A stretch of DNA of 64,000 nt. Source: Mannheimia sp. USDA-ARS-USMARC-1261. GTDB lineage: Bacteria; Pseudomonadota; Gammaproteobacteria; Enterobacterales; Pasteurellaceae. The stretch is from assembly GCF_000521605.1 (NCBI RefSeq), contig NZ_CP006942.1, forward strand, positions 1,674,001 to 1,738,000, read 5' to 3'. Made by a program: the position numbers and the translations under genes. The notes below the pieces were generated by a model. That model ran no database searches. It saw only the letters and a list, made by a program, of their open reading frames with translations, and had not been told where the DNA came from. Positions 29,752 through 38,815 of the stretch are shown one piece after another. Every line of letters begins with the position of its first letter. Positions within the stretch are counted from its first letter, which is position 1.

Positions 29752-29767
29752 TGTGATCTATATCACA
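29752..29767 (+). promoter_or_regulatory. CRP site of the gal operon
   Basis: TGTGATCTATATCACA matches the consensus TGTGA-N6-TCACA perfectly in both halves. Its centre is 41.5 bp upstream of the transcription start predicted from the -10 TATACT (29789-29794), the exact class II activation position. Confidence 0.88.
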
Positions 29768-29824
29768 GTCATTTTTCCTCACTTTCGCTATACTTTTCAT
29801 ATAGTTAATTTCGAGGAGTTTTAT

Positions 29825-30889
29825 ATGAGCGAGTTTGTCCTCAACGATCATCCACACCGCCGTTTTAATCCGCTGAAAAATCAGTGGATTTTAGTTTCTC
29901 CGCATCGGGCAAAACGTCCGTGGCAGGGGCAACAAGAAGAAGTCGTGCAAGACGATAAGCCGAGCTACGATCCAACTTGCTATCTCTGCCCCGGCAATAA
30001 ACGCATCACCGGTGAACAAAACCCGAATTATACCAAGCCGTTTGTGTTTAAAAATGACTTCTCTGCTCTGTTGCCTGACACGCCGGCTCCAGAGGCAAAT
30101 GACGATCCACTGTTCCAAATCTCACACACACAAGGTGAAAGCCGTGTGATTTGCTTTTCGCCCGATCACAGCAAAACTTTACCACAACTCTCGGTTGATG
30201 AAATTACCGATGTAGTAACAGTTTGGCAAGAACAGGCAAATGAGCTGAAAGAACGTTATCAATGGGTACAAATTTTTGAAAATAAAGGCTCGACAATGGG
30301 CTGCTCTAACCCTCACCCACACGGGCAAATTTGGGCGAGTAATTTTCAGCCGAATGAAATCACCATTGAAGATGAATGCCAAGCCAATTATTTTGAGAAA
30401 TATGGCTCACTACTTTTATTAGATTACGCTAAGCGTGAATTAGATAAAAAAGAGCGAATTGTAGTAGAAACGGAAGATTGGCTTGCCGTTGTACCTTACT
30501 GGGCGAGCTGGCCGTTTGAAACATTGTTACTGCCGAAAGCGAAGCAATTTAAGTCGATTACCGATCTGAACGAAGCGGAAAAAGCTGATTTAGCCTTAGC
30601 ATTAAAAAAACTCACGACTCGCTACGATAACTTATTTAACATTAGCTTCCCTTATTCAATGGGTTTCCACTTTGCTCCGTTTAACGGCAAAGAAAATACA
30701 CATTGGCAACTGCACGCCCATTTTTATCCGCCGTTGTTGCGTTCTGCTACCGTACGTAAATTTATGGTCGGCTATGAAATGATGGCAGAAACCCAGCGTG
30801 ATTTAACCCCGGAACAAGCGGCAGAACGTTTAAATGCGGTAAGTGATACTGAACACTATAAAGATAAGAAACCACAAATCGAAAAATAA
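29825..30889 (+). CDS. galT: Galactose-1-phosphate uridylyltransferase
   Basis: Leloir pathway: swaps UMP between UDP-glucose and galactose 1-phosphate. The 354-residue protein has the catalytic His-X-His in [10 protein letters not shown], the zinc-binding Cys pair in CYLCPGN (about 52-58), and HFYPPLLRS near the C-terminus. The frame is open upstream to 29753, but GAGGAG before the ATG at 29825 sets the start. It is the first gene of galT-galK-galM, driven by a CRP-activated promoter. galE is not in this cluster. Confidence 0.96.
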   Translation: MSEFVLNDHPHRRFNPLKNQWILVSPHRAKRPWQGQQEEVVQDDKPSYDPTCYLCPGNKRITGEQNPNYTKPFVFKNDFSALLPDTPAPEANDDPLFQISHTQGESRVICFSPDHSKTLPQLSVDEITDVVTVWQEQANELKERYQWVQIFENKGSTMGCSNPHPHGQIWASNFQPNEITIEDECQANYFEKYGSLLLLDYAKRELDKKERIVVETEDWLAVVPYWASWPFETLLLPKAKQFKSITDLNEAEKADLALALKKLTTRYDNLFNISFPYSMGFHFAPFNGKENTHWQLHAHFYPPLLRSATVRKFMVGYEMMAETQRDLTPEQAAERLNAVSDTEHYKDKKPQIEK

Positions 30890-30898
30890 GGAATTTGA

Positions 30899-32053
30899 AT
30901 GAAACCACAAGAAATTGCTATTCAAAAATTTGAAGAACATTTTGGTTATAAAGCAGAACGCACGGTATTTGCTCCGGGCAGAGTGAATATTATTGGCGAA
31001 CACACTGATTATAACGACGGATTTGTTATGCCTTGTGCGATTAATTACGGCACGGCGGTAAGCTTTGCTAAACGTGATGATAACAAATGGCGAGTGTTCG
31101 CCCTTGATATTAACGAACAAGATGAATTTGACCTAAGCCAACCAATTGAGCCAAGTGAACACAAATGGGCGAACTATGTGCGTGGTGTGGTGAAATTTGT
31201 GCAAGTAAAATGCCCTGATTTCAAACAAGGGGCTGATTTAGTGATTACCAGCGATGTACCTATGTCATCAGGTTTAAGTTCTTCCGCAGCTCTTGAGGTA
31301 TCAATTGGTAAAACAGCTCAATTGTTGGGAGATTTGCCGCTTTCTCATACTCAAATCGCATTAATTGGACAAGAAGCAGAGAATAAATTTGTCGGCTGTA
31401 ATTGCGGAAATATGGATCAACTCACCTCTGCTTTAGGACAAAAAGATCATTTTTTAATGATTGACTGCCGTAGCCTTGAGATTAGTCCAACGCCTGAACC
31501 ACAAGGTTATTCAATCGCCATTATTAACTCCAATGTGAAGCACGACTTAGTAACGGGTGAATACAACAGCCGCCGTGAACAATGCGAATTTGCCGCTCAC
31601 TTCTTCGGTAAAGCAAAATTGCGTGATGTAAGTGCAGAGCAATTTATTGAACGAGCCGCAGAACTGCGTGATGCTAATGAACTTGCCTATAAACGTGCAA
31701 AACATATCATCAGCGAAAATCAGCGTGTGCTAGAAGCCGCAGAAGCCTTAAAAGCGAATAATATGGTTAAATTGGGCGAATTAATGGCAGCTTCGCACGA
31801 CTCTATGCGTGATGATTTTGAGATTACCTGTCCTGAAGTCGATTGCTTGGCTGAAATCGCCCAACAAGCAATCGGTAAAAATGGCGGAGCAAGAATGACA
31901 GGCGGTGGCTTTGGAGGTTGTGTAGTATGCTTAGTGCCAAATGATAAAGTGGAAGATCTTCGCCAAGCCGTTGCTGAACATTATGAAAAGCAAACAGGCA
32001 TTAAAGAAACCTTCCATTTATGTACGGCTTGTGATGGAGTGCGTGAGGTCTAA
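30899..32053 (+). CDS. galK: Galactokinase
   Basis: Phosphorylates galactose with ATP at C1. The 384-residue GHMP kinase has [15 protein letters not shown] (the galactose-binding signature, about 26-40), the phosphate-binding loop [12 protein letters not shown] and the C-terminal [11 protein letters not shown]. It starts 9 bp after galT with AAGGAA as ribosome binding site. Four hairpins separate it from galM. Confidence 0.97.
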   Translation: MKPQEIAIQKFEEHFGYKAERTVFAPGRVNIIGEHTDYNDGFVMPCAINYGTAVSFAKRDDNKWRVFALDINEQDEFDLSQPIEPSEHKWANYVRGVVKFVQVKCPDFKQGADLVITSDVPMSSGLSSSAALEVSIGKTAQLLGDLPLSHTQIALIGQEAENKFVGCNCGNMDQLTSALGQKDHFLMIDCRSLEISPTPEPQGYSIAIINSNVKHDLVTGEYNSRREQCEFAAHFFGKAKLRDVSAEQFIERAAELRDANELAYKRAKHIISENQRVLEAAEALKANNMVKLGELMAASHDSMRDDFEITCPEVDCLAEIAQQAIGKNGGARMTGGGFGGCVVCLVPNDKVEDLRQAVAEHYEKQTGIKETFHLCTACDGVREV

Positions 32054-32063
32054 AATCTCCCGA

Positions 32064-32167
32064 CCTAGCACAAGCCGTGCTAGGTTAAATTATCCTAGCT
32101 CCTTCGGAGCTGAAAAATAAGAGCCACAGCGTGGCTCAGATTTCTAATCCCATACGGCTCGTATGGG
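32064..32167 (+). repeat. Array of four perfect hairpins between galK and galM
   Basis: Stems (5' arm/3' arm): CCTAGCAC/GTGCTAGG (32064-32084), AGCTCC/GGAGCT (32097-32111), GAGCCAC/GTGGCTC (32121-32137) and CCCATAC/GTATGGG (32149-32167). Loops are 3-5 nt. No T-run follows, so they are not classic terminators. Confidence 0.85.
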
Positions 32168-32182
32168 GCAAAGAGGTATATT

Positions 32183-33151
32183 ATGAACCTATTCACCATC
32201 GAAAACTCATTTTTAAAAATTACCTTGTCAGATCTAGGGGCCACTTGGCTCTCTTGTGTAGTAAAAATGCCTAGTGAAGAGCGTGAAGTATTAGTAACCA
32301 CTTCTGCAAAAGATTGGCAAAAACAGACCGCTTTCTTTGGGGCAAGCATTGGGCGTTACTCCAACCGCATTGCCAATGCGGAATATTCACTTAACGGCAA
32401 AACCTATCGGCTTGCCAAAAATAATGGCAATCATAATTTGCACGGCGGCACGCTCGGCGGTGATAAAGTAGTTTGGAAGATGGAAAGCCAGAGCGAACAA
32501 GCGGTCAAATTTAGTTATATTTTTGCAGATAATGAGGAAGGCTTTGGTGGTGAAGTGAGAGCCTTTGTAGAATATCGTTTAACCGATAATGAACTGCAAA
32601 TCAGCTTTGATGCAACAACAAATCAAGATACACCACTTTGTTTAACCAACCACGCTTATTTTAATCTGCAAGGTTCAGAAAATATCTTAGATCACAAGTT
32701 GATGATTAATTCTGAGGCGTATTTGCCGGTGGATTCAAGCGGTATTCCGAATGCTCCGCTTAAAAAGGTGGAAGGCACAGGTTTTGACTTCCGCACGGCT
32801 AAAAAAATCGGGCAAGACTTATTAGCTGATGACGACCAAAAAGCGGTAAAAGGTTACGATCACGCCTTTCATCTTACAAAAAATAGTGAAAATCTGACCG
32901 CTTGTTTAGCTGTGAAAGATTTAAAAATGGAACTCCGCACCTCAATGCCTGCCTTGCAGGTTTATACTGGCAACTGGCTAAAAGGGCAACCGAATTTGAC
33001 TAATGGCGAATATGGAGATTATGCAGGCGTGGCGTTAGAGCCAGAGTTTTTCCCAAATTCCGTGAATCAACCTGAATTATTACAATTTGGCGGCATAACC
33101 AAAGCCGGAGAAAATTATCATCATACGATAAGTTATCGGTTTATAATTTGA
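32183..33151 (+). CDS. galM: Aldose 1-epimerase (galactose mutarotase)
   Basis: Interconverts alpha- and beta-galactose before GalK acts. The 322-residue protein has NHNLHGGT (first His), NHAYFNL (catalytic His) and LEPEFFPNS (catalytic Glu). AGAGG lies upstream of the start. It is separated from galK by 129 bp filled with hairpins, so its level may differ from that of galTK. A bidirectional terminator follows. Confidence 0.95.
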   Translation: MNLFTIENSFLKITLSDLGATWLSCVVKMPSEEREVLVTTSAKDWQKQTAFFGASIGRYSNRIANAEYSLNGKTYRLAKNNGNHNLHGGTLGGDKVVWKMESQSEQAVKFSYIFADNEEGFGGEVRAFVEYRLTDNELQISFDATTNQDTPLCLTNHAYFNLQGSENILDHKLMINSEAYLPVDSSGIPNAPLKKVEGTGFDFRTAKKIGQDLLADDDQKAVKGYDHAFHLTKNSENLTACLAVKDLKMELRTSMPALQVYTGNWLKGQPNLTNGEYGDYAGVALEPEFFPNSVNQPELLQFGGITKAGENYHHTISYRFII

Positions 33152-33157
33152 GAAAAA

Positions 33158-33180
33158 ATAGGCAGGTAAAACCTGCCTAT
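33158..33180. terminator. Bidirectional terminator between galM and ytfJ
   Basis: Perfect 10-bp stem ATAGGCAGGT/ACCTGCCTAT with AAA loop. A-run upstream (T-run on the minus strand) favours termination of ytfJ; it also ends galM. Confidence 0.88.
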
Positions 33181-33186
33181 CATTAT

Positions 33187-33744
33187 TTACTGCATTAACG
33201 TTTTAACTAAGCTTATCACTTCTTCAATCTGTTTTGACGAAAGAGCTCCTTCAGTTGCAAATCTAACTTTGCCCGATTTATCCAATACCGCAATAAAACT
33301 CTCTTTTTCTTTTAGATTCCACGCTTTTCTAACATTGCCTTGTTGATCTAACACGACTTGGCTACGTGGATTTTCTAATTTACCGTCTTCAACATTATTT
33401 TTCACAAAAAGTCCTGTTCCCACAATCGCATCGTCCGCATTTACAATGGTTAATGTTTGATATTTTGTAGGATCAAAGGCTGCATTTTTTAATGCGTTAA
33501 TTAATGCGTCATTTTTACTCTTTACTGAACTTCTTGCTGCAAAATGAAGCACTACTCGCACTTTTCCGGCAACGGCTGATGAATTCCAACTTTTATAAGC
33601 AATTTTGCCTGATTGAATCACTAATTCGCCATCTTTTGCCACCGAAACGGCTGGTAAAGATTGATTTAATTTTACATTATGAGCAAAACTCATATTTGCA
33701 AAAAATAGTCCAAAAATAACCGCTAGTTTTCCGACTTTTCTCAT
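33187..33744 (-). CDS. ytfJ: YtfJ-family periplasmic protein
   Basis: A 185-residue exported protein with a signal peptide ending at ANMSFA-HN (about residue 21). The body has the YtfJ pattern GKVRVVLHFAARSSVKSKND and LTIVNADDAIVGTG (in parts VRVVLHFAARSS and IVNADDAIVGTG). It resembles a thioredoxin-like fold without the CXXC pair. Function is not established. The ribosome binding site is GAGGAG, and it is transcribed alone, divergent from yajC. Confidence 0.88.
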   Translation of the reverse strand: MRKVGKLAVIFGLFFANMSFAHNVKLNQSLPAVSVAKDGELVIQSGKIAYKSWNSSAVAGKVRVVLHFAARSSVKSKNDALINALKNAAFDPTKYQTLTIVNADDAIVGTGLFVKNNVEDGKLENPRSQVVLDQQGNVRKAWNLKEKESFIAVLDKSGKVRFATEGALSSKQIEEVISLVKTLMQ

Positions 33745-33936
33745 TTTTTCTCCTCGTTTTTATAAAAACCGACATAACTCTGTAAACAAAAGAAACGATT
33801 TTACCCAAATTTTTGTTTAAAAGAAAAGCATTCGATGAATTTTTCTACTCGTTAATTCATTGAATTTGTGGTATTTTAACAGGCGTTTTTATAACATCAA
33901 TTTTTTATACCACTTAACACAATTTAAGGAGTTTTT

Positions 33937-34230
33937 ATGCAACAAGGTGGCGGAATGGAAATGATCTTTATTCTGATTGTTTTCGGTGCAATTTTTTATT
34001 TTATGATTTATCGTCCACAGGCAAAACGCCAAAAACAACAACGTGAATTACTGGCAAGCCTCGCAAAAGGCGAAGAAGTATTAACCAGTGGTGGTTTAAT
34101 CGGTAAAATTACAAAAGTAACCGCAGATAATGATAACATCGTTATCGCATTAAACGACACAACTGAAGTAACCATTAAGCGTGATTTCGTGGTTGCTGTA
34201 TTACCTAAAGGCTCATTAAGATCTCTTTAA
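33937..34230 (+). CDS. yajC: Preprotein translocase subunit YajC
   Basis: Small inner-membrane partner of SecDF. The 97-residue protein has one membrane segment (about 7-27) followed by the conserved FYFMIYRPQAKRQK and LTSGGLIGKI segments. AAGGAG precedes the start. secD and secF follow in the standard order. Confidence 0.96.
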   Translation: MQQGGGMEMIFILIVFGAIFYFMIYRPQAKRQKQQRELLASLAKGEEVLTSGGLIGKITKVTADNDNIVIALNDTTEVTIKRDFVVAVLPKGSLRSL

Positions 34231-34266
34231 TGCCTCTAATCAAACCTTAACATTTGGGGATTTATT

Positions 34267-36108
34267 GTGTTAAACCGTTTCCCTCTATGGAAGAATTTAA
34301 TGGTGATCTTCGTGATCGCCATTGGTGCTTTATATGCCCTTCCAAATTTATATGGCGATGATCCGTCTGTACAAATTTCCGGTACTCGTGGACAACAAGC
34401 CACACCAGAAACCCTTACTCAAGTTCAATCTACGCTTTCATCAATGAACATTCAGCCAAAATCAGCCGTGTTAGAAAATGGTTCGATCTTGGTTCGTTTA
34501 GAAAGTGCTGAACAACAACTTCCAGCCAAAGAAAAAATCTCTGAAGCATTGGGTAATAACTATTCTGTTGCATTAAACCTTGCACCGGCAACACCAAAAT
34601 GGCTCTCAGATATTGGCGGAAGCCCGATGAAACGAGGCTTAGACTTGCTTGGTGGTGTTCGTTTCTTAATGGAAGTGGATATGAACACCGCTCTTGCTAA
34701 ACAGCAAGATACCTTACAAGACAGCTTGCGTAATGATTTCCGCAAAGAAAAACTGCAATATAAAGCGGTCAAAAAAGGTGAAAATTTTGCAACTGAGATT
34801 GAGTTTGTTGATAACGAAACAGCTGAAAATGCGGTTCGTTTAATTCGCCGCTCTCACCCAACGCTTGATATTTTAGTTAAAGATAATAACGTAACTTTAA
34901 CCCCGTCAGAGCAAGCTCTTTCTGATTCTCGTAGTATGGCAATTGAGCAAAATCTTTCAATTTTGCGTAAGCGTGTAGAAGAACTAGGCGTTTCAGAACC
35001 AACCATTCAGCGTCAAGGTGCTGACCGCATTGTTGTGGAATTACCGGGCGTGCAAGATACTGCTCGTGCAAAAGAACTTTTAGGAGCAACTGCAACCCTT
35101 GAGTTCCGTTTAGTAAATACAGAAGCAAATTTAGCTTCTGCAGCTAAAGGGATTGTACCAGCCGATTCTGAAGTACAAAACACACGTGATGGTGAACCAG
35201 TTGTATTACGTCGTAAGCCGTCTTTAGGTGGCGAGCATATTATTGATGCGACCGCCGGTAAAGATGATCGCGGCTTACCGCAAGTAAGTATCAAATTAGA
35301 TACTGAAGGTGGCGATATGATGGGCGAAATTACTAAAATGGCAATTAAAAAGCCAATGGCAACCCTTTATACCGAATTTAAAGATTCAGGTCGTAAAGAT
35401 GCAAACGGCAAAGTCATTCTTGAAAAACACCAAGAAGTAATTAACGTAGCAACTATCCAAACCCGTTTAGGCAACCAATTCCAAATCACAGGTATTAACT
35501 CACCGGCTGAAGCTCAAAATCTTGCTGTTTTACTACGTTCAGGTGCATTAATTGCTCCAATCGTGATTGTGGAAGAACGTACTATCGGGGCATCGCTTGG
35601 TGCAGATAATGTTAAACAAGGTATGGAAGCAAGTATGTTAGGCTTAGGCTTAACCATTTTATTCTGTTTAGCATTTTATAAAATGTTTGGGGTATTTGCC
35701 TCTATAGCATTGGTTGCTAATATGATTTTAACCATCGGCTTAATGTCATTAATTGGGGCAACACTTACAATGCCGGGTATTGCGGGTATTGTACTGGCAG
35801 TGGGTATGTCGGTAGATGCGAACGTGTTGATCTATGAGCGTATTAAAGAAGAAATTCGTAACGGTCGCTCTATTCAACAAGCTATTCACGAAGGCTATAG
35901 TGGTGCATTCTCAAGTATTTTTGACTCGAACCTCACCACCATTTTAACCTCTCTTGTGCTGTATGCGGTAGGAACAGGTCCGGTAAAAGGCTTTGCAGTA
36001 ACGCTTGCTTTAGGGGTAATTATTTCTATGTTTACAGCAATTACAGGTACTCGAATGCTGGTAAACTGGGTTTATGGTGGCAAACGCGTGAAGAAACTTT
36101 GGATTTAA
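34267..36108 (+). CDS. secD: Protein translocase subunit SecD
   Basis: With SecF and YajC uses the proton gradient to pull secreted proteins into the periplasm. The 613-residue protein has an N-terminal membrane helix, a large periplasmic domain (about 40-440) and five C-terminal helices; the conserved motif SPMKRGLDLLGGVRFLMEVD (within 20 residues) and the VGMSVDANVLIYERIKEE membrane motif are present. It starts with GTG, preceded by TTGGGGA. Confidence 0.97.
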   Translation: MLNRFPLWKNLMVIFVIAIGALYALPNLYGDDPSVQISGTRGQQATPETLTQVQSTLSSMNIQPKSAVLENGSILVRLESAEQQLPAKEKISEALGNNYSVALNLAPATPKWLSDIGGSPMKRGLDLLGGVRFLMEVDMNTALAKQQDTLQDSLRNDFRKEKLQYKAVKKGENFATEIEFVDNETAENAVRLIRRSHPTLDILVKDNNVTLTPSEQALSDSRSMAIEQNLSILRKRVEELGVSEPTIQRQGADRIVVELPGVQDTARAKELLGATATLEFRLVNTEANLASAAKGIVPADSEVQNTRDGEPVVLRRKPSLGGEHIIDATAGKDDRGLPQVSIKLDTEGGDMMGEITKMAIKKPMATLYTEFKDSGRKDANGKVILEKHQEVINVATIQTRLGNQFQITGINSPAEAQNLAVLLRSGALIAPIVIVEERTIGASLGADNVKQGMEASMLGLGLTILFCLAFYKMFGVFASIALVANMILTIGLMSLIGATLTMPGIAGIVLAVGMSVDANVLIYERIKEEIRNGRSIQQAIHEGYSGAFSSIFDSNLTTILTSLVLYAVGTGPVKGFAVTLALGVIISMFTAITGTRMLVNWVYGGKRVKKLWI

Positions 36109-36118
36109 GGTGGAATAA

Positions 36119-37093
36119 ATGGCTATTGAAAATGTAAAACAAGATGTAGCAGACATTAAACTGCCTTATAAATTAATTCCGTTTATGAAATACCGCTTCA
36201 TCGGTTTCATTTTTTCGATGATTGTGTCTGCATTATGTATTTTCACAATTGTAACGAAAGGATTTAACTGGGGCTTGGATTTCACAGGCGGTACGGTAAT
36301 TGAAACCCAATTCTCTCAACCAGCAGATTTGTCAAAACTGCGTAGCGAGCTTGAAAATAGCGGCTATGGTAGTGCTTTAGTGCAAACAACAGGCAGTCAA
36401 AAAGATTTAATGATCCGCTTGTCTGCTAATGCCGGCGATATGAGCGTGGGAAATAAAGTGATGGAGATGATCCATCAAAAATTAGATCCAAATGCAACGA
36501 TTAAAAGTATTGAGTTCGTTGGACCTAACGTAGGTGAGGAGCTTACACAAGGAGCAATTTATGCCACCCTTGCCACACTTGCGATGTTACTTATTTATGT
36601 AGGTACACGATTTGAATGGCGTTTAGCGGTAGGTGGTATTGTTGCTTTATTCCACGACGTATTGGTTACACTTGGGGTATTCTCTTTCTTACAGATCGAG
36701 CTAGATCTCACATTTGTGGCGGCGATTTTATCGGTAGTGGGTTACTCACTAAACGACTCAATTGTTGTGTTTGACCGTGTGCGAGAAAACTTCTCAAAAA
36801 TTCGCCGTCTAAGTTCAATCGAAGTAGTGGATATTTCATTAAGCCAAACGCTTTCTCGTACTTTAATGACCTCTGTTACCACCCTCTTTGTGGTATTAGC
36901 CCTATTCTATTTAGGTGGTCCAACACTTCATAGCTTCTCGCTTGCATTATTGATTGGTATTGCTTTTGGTACTTATTCATCAATTTATATTGCAATCGGT
37001 GTAGCACTACAACTTGGCTTGAAACGTGAACATATGGTTCAGCCTAAAGTTGAAAAAGAAGGTGCAGATCAAGAAGCCTTTATTGATTACTGA
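36119..37093 (+). CDS. secF: Protein translocase subunit SecF
   Basis: Partner of SecD. The 324-residue protein has six membrane segments, the D1-type motif GFNWGLDFTGGTVIE near the first periplasmic loop, and VGYSLNDSIVVFDRVRENF in the fourth helix region. It begins 10 bp after secD and is followed by a strong terminator. Confidence 0.97.
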   Translation: MAIENVKQDVADIKLPYKLIPFMKYRFIGFIFSMIVSALCIFTIVTKGFNWGLDFTGGTVIETQFSQPADLSKLRSELENSGYGSALVQTTGSQKDLMIRLSANAGDMSVGNKVMEMIHQKLDPNATIKSIEFVGPNVGEELTQGAIYATLATLAMLLIYVGTRFEWRLAVGGIVALFHDVLVTLGVFSFLQIELDLTFVAAILSVVGYSLNDSIVVFDRVRENFSKIRRLSSIEVVDISLSQTLSRTLMTSVTTLFVVLALFYLGGPTLHSFSLALLIGIAFGTYSSIYIAIGVALQLGLKREHMVQPKVEKEGADQEAFIDY

Positions 37094-37106
37094 TTAACGG
37101 TAAGAC

Positions 37107-37139
37107 AAAAGCAGGATTTATTCCTGCTTTTCTTTTTTT
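37107..37139 (+). terminator. Rho-independent terminator after secF
   Basis: Stem AAAAGCAGGA/TCCTGCTTTT, 5-nt loop, then CTTTTTTT. Confidence 0.93.
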
Positions 37140-37143
37140 ACTT

Positions 37144-37182
37144 ACGCAAACGTTTGCCAATTAATTTAAATTTCTGTAGAAT
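37144..37182 (+). promoter_or_regulatory. PurR-like box overlapping the purine permease promoter
   Basis: ACGCAAACGTTTGCCA (37144-37159) matches the PurR consensus ANGCAANCGNTTNCNT at every fixed position but the last. Its right end is also the -35 hexamer TTGCCA (37154-37159); a -10 TAGAAT (37177-37182) follows at 17 bp. Repression by steric block is expected. Confidence 0.75.
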
Positions 37183-37225
37183 TCGCCCACAAAATTTCCC
37201 ATTTTATTTTTTCTTTGAGGTTTTT

Positions 37226-38527
37226 ATGTCCTTATTTAAATTTGAAGAACGTGGTTCAAACGTTCGTCAAGAAGTGATCGCAGGTTTAACTACATTTCTC
37301 GCAATGGTTTATTCTGTGATTGTTGTGCCTGGAATGTTAAGCCAAGCAGGCTTTCCTGCGGAATCCGTATTTATTGCTACCTGTTTAGTTTCAGGTTTAG
37401 GTTCAATTTTAATTGGCTTATGGGCAAACGCACCAATGGCAATTGGTTGTGCAATTTCTCTAACTGCTTTTACCGCCTTTAGCTTAGTGCTTGGGCAACA
37501 AGTTTCTGTTCCTGTTGCCCTAGGGGCAATTTTCTTAATGGGTGTGGTGTTTACCATTATTTCTGCAACAGGTATCCGCACTTGGATTTTGCGTAATTTA
37601 CCAAGCAGCATTGCACACGGTGCCTGTATCGGTATCGGTTTATTCCTACTCATTATTGCAGCAACTAACGTTAAATTAGTCGTAAATAGTGGTATGGATA
37701 TCCCGGTAAAATTAGGCGATTTTACCTCATTCCCCGTATTAATGTCTTTAATTGGTTTAGCCGCTATTATTGGTTTAGAAAAGCTAAAAATAAAAGGTAG
37801 TATTTTATGGGTAATCATCGCAATTACCATTGTTGGGCTAATTTTTGATCCTAACGTAAAATACGCAGGCTTTTTCAAAATGCCAAGCTTTGGAGAAAAT
37901 TCACTGTTTTTAAGTCTTGATATTATGGGGGCATTAAATACAGCCATTTTGCCTGTAGTATTTGCCTTAGTGATGACTGCAATTTTTGATGCAACAGGCA
38001 CAATTCGTGCTGTAGCAGGTCAAGCTAATTTATTAGATAAAGACGGTCAGATTATTAATGGTGATAAAGCCTTAACCTCCGACTCTTTCGGCTCAATTCT
38101 ATCAGGCTTATTCGGCACCGCCCCCGCAGCAGTTTATATTGAATCAGCAGCAGGTACAGCCGTTGGCGGTAAAACCGGTTTAACGGCGGTAGTGGTGGGT
38201 ATCGGCTTCTTATTTATGCTGTTCTTCCAACCCCTTGCATTCTTAGTACCAAGCTATGCTACTGCCCCTGCGTTAATGTATGTGGGATTATTGATGTTAA
38301 GCAATGTTTCAAGATTAGATTTTAGTGATTTCGTTGGTGCAATGGCAGGTCTTGTATGTGCGGTATTTATTGTACTAACCGCAAACATCGTAACCGGTAT
38401 TATGTTAGGTTTCGCAACACTCGTGATTGGTCGCTTAATTTCAGGCGAAGCAAGCAAGTTAAACTTAGGTACAGTTATTATTGCTATTATTTTAGTAGCA
38501 TTCTATGCCTTTGGTTTGGCTATCTAA
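37226..38527 (+). CDS. AzgA/NCS2-type purine permease
   Basis: Nucleobase-proton symporter of the AzgA-like branch (adenine, guanine or hypoxanthine uptake). The 433-residue protein has 12-14 membrane segments, the N-terminal [20 protein letters not shown] signature and a [14 protein letters not shown] motif. The start at 37226 follows TTTGAGG; the frame is open from 37154. The PurR-like box supports a purine substrate. Which E. coli paralogue (AdeP or GhxP type) it matches cannot be settled by eye. Confidence 0.88.
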   Translation: MSLFKFEERGSNVRQEVIAGLTTFLAMVYSVIVVPGMLSQAGFPAESVFIATCLVSGLGSILIGLWANAPMAIGCAISLTAFTAFSLVLGQQVSVPVALGAIFLMGVVFTIISATGIRTWILRNLPSSIAHGACIGIGLFLLIIAATNVKLVVNSGMDIPVKLGDFTSFPVLMSLIGLAAIIGLEKLKIKGSILWVIIAITIVGLIFDPNVKYAGFFKMPSFGENSLFLSLDIMGALNTAILPVVFALVMTAIFDATGTIRAVAGQANLLDKDGQIINGDKALTSDSFGSILSGLFGTAPAAVYIESAAGTAVGGKTGLTAVVVGIGFLFMLFFQPLAFLVPSYATAPALMYVGLLMLSNVSRLDFSDFVGAMAGLVCAVFIVLTANIVTGIMLGFATLVIGRLISGEASKLNLGTVIIAIILVAFYAFGLAI

Positions 38528-38610
38528 TTTGCAAAAAATAGATGCAAAAAGACCGCTCGTAAACATTTTTTATCTGGCCATAAACTGACAGTTCATAAAT
38601 TAACTTAAAT

Positions 38611-38646
38611 ATAGAGCTCTGTACTGTACAGAGCTCTATTTTTTTA
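38611..38646 (+). terminator. Strong terminator after the purine permease gene
   Basis: Almost perfect palindrome with arms ATAGAGCTCTGTAC and GTACAGAGCTCTAT around one T, followed by seven T residues. Confidence 0.93.
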
Positions 38647-38733
38647 AGCTTAGTTTATTCATTCTATAATAACGAATATATTTGTATAACGCTGTTCCAA
38701 ATCAACAATGTAGAAAATTGACAACAATAAAAA

Positions 38734-38783
38734 ATCTGCACCTTAATCAGTTGGTTTAATTGTTCAACTTTTGGGGTGCAGAT
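38734..38783 (-). mobile_element. 50-bp inverted-repeat element, IS3/IS150-end-like, at the 3' end of fbaA
   Basis: On the minus strand it begins ATCTGCACCCCAAAAGTTGA and ends AAGGTGCAGAT. The two ends are inverted copies (CTGCACC, AA, GTTG shared), and the first resembles terminal repeats of IS150-type elements. A T6 run follows on the minus strand, so it can serve as the fbaA terminator. It may be a tiny relic of an insertion sequence. Confidence 0.5.
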
Positions 38784-38815
38784 CAAGCGGTCAAATTTGC
38801 TAAAAACTTTGCAAA

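Noticed and set aside
37309-38001. 230-codon open frame antisense to the purine permease gene
   Set aside because: Its Lys/Ile/Pro-rich translation is the typical reverse complement of a membrane protein; no start signal or motif.
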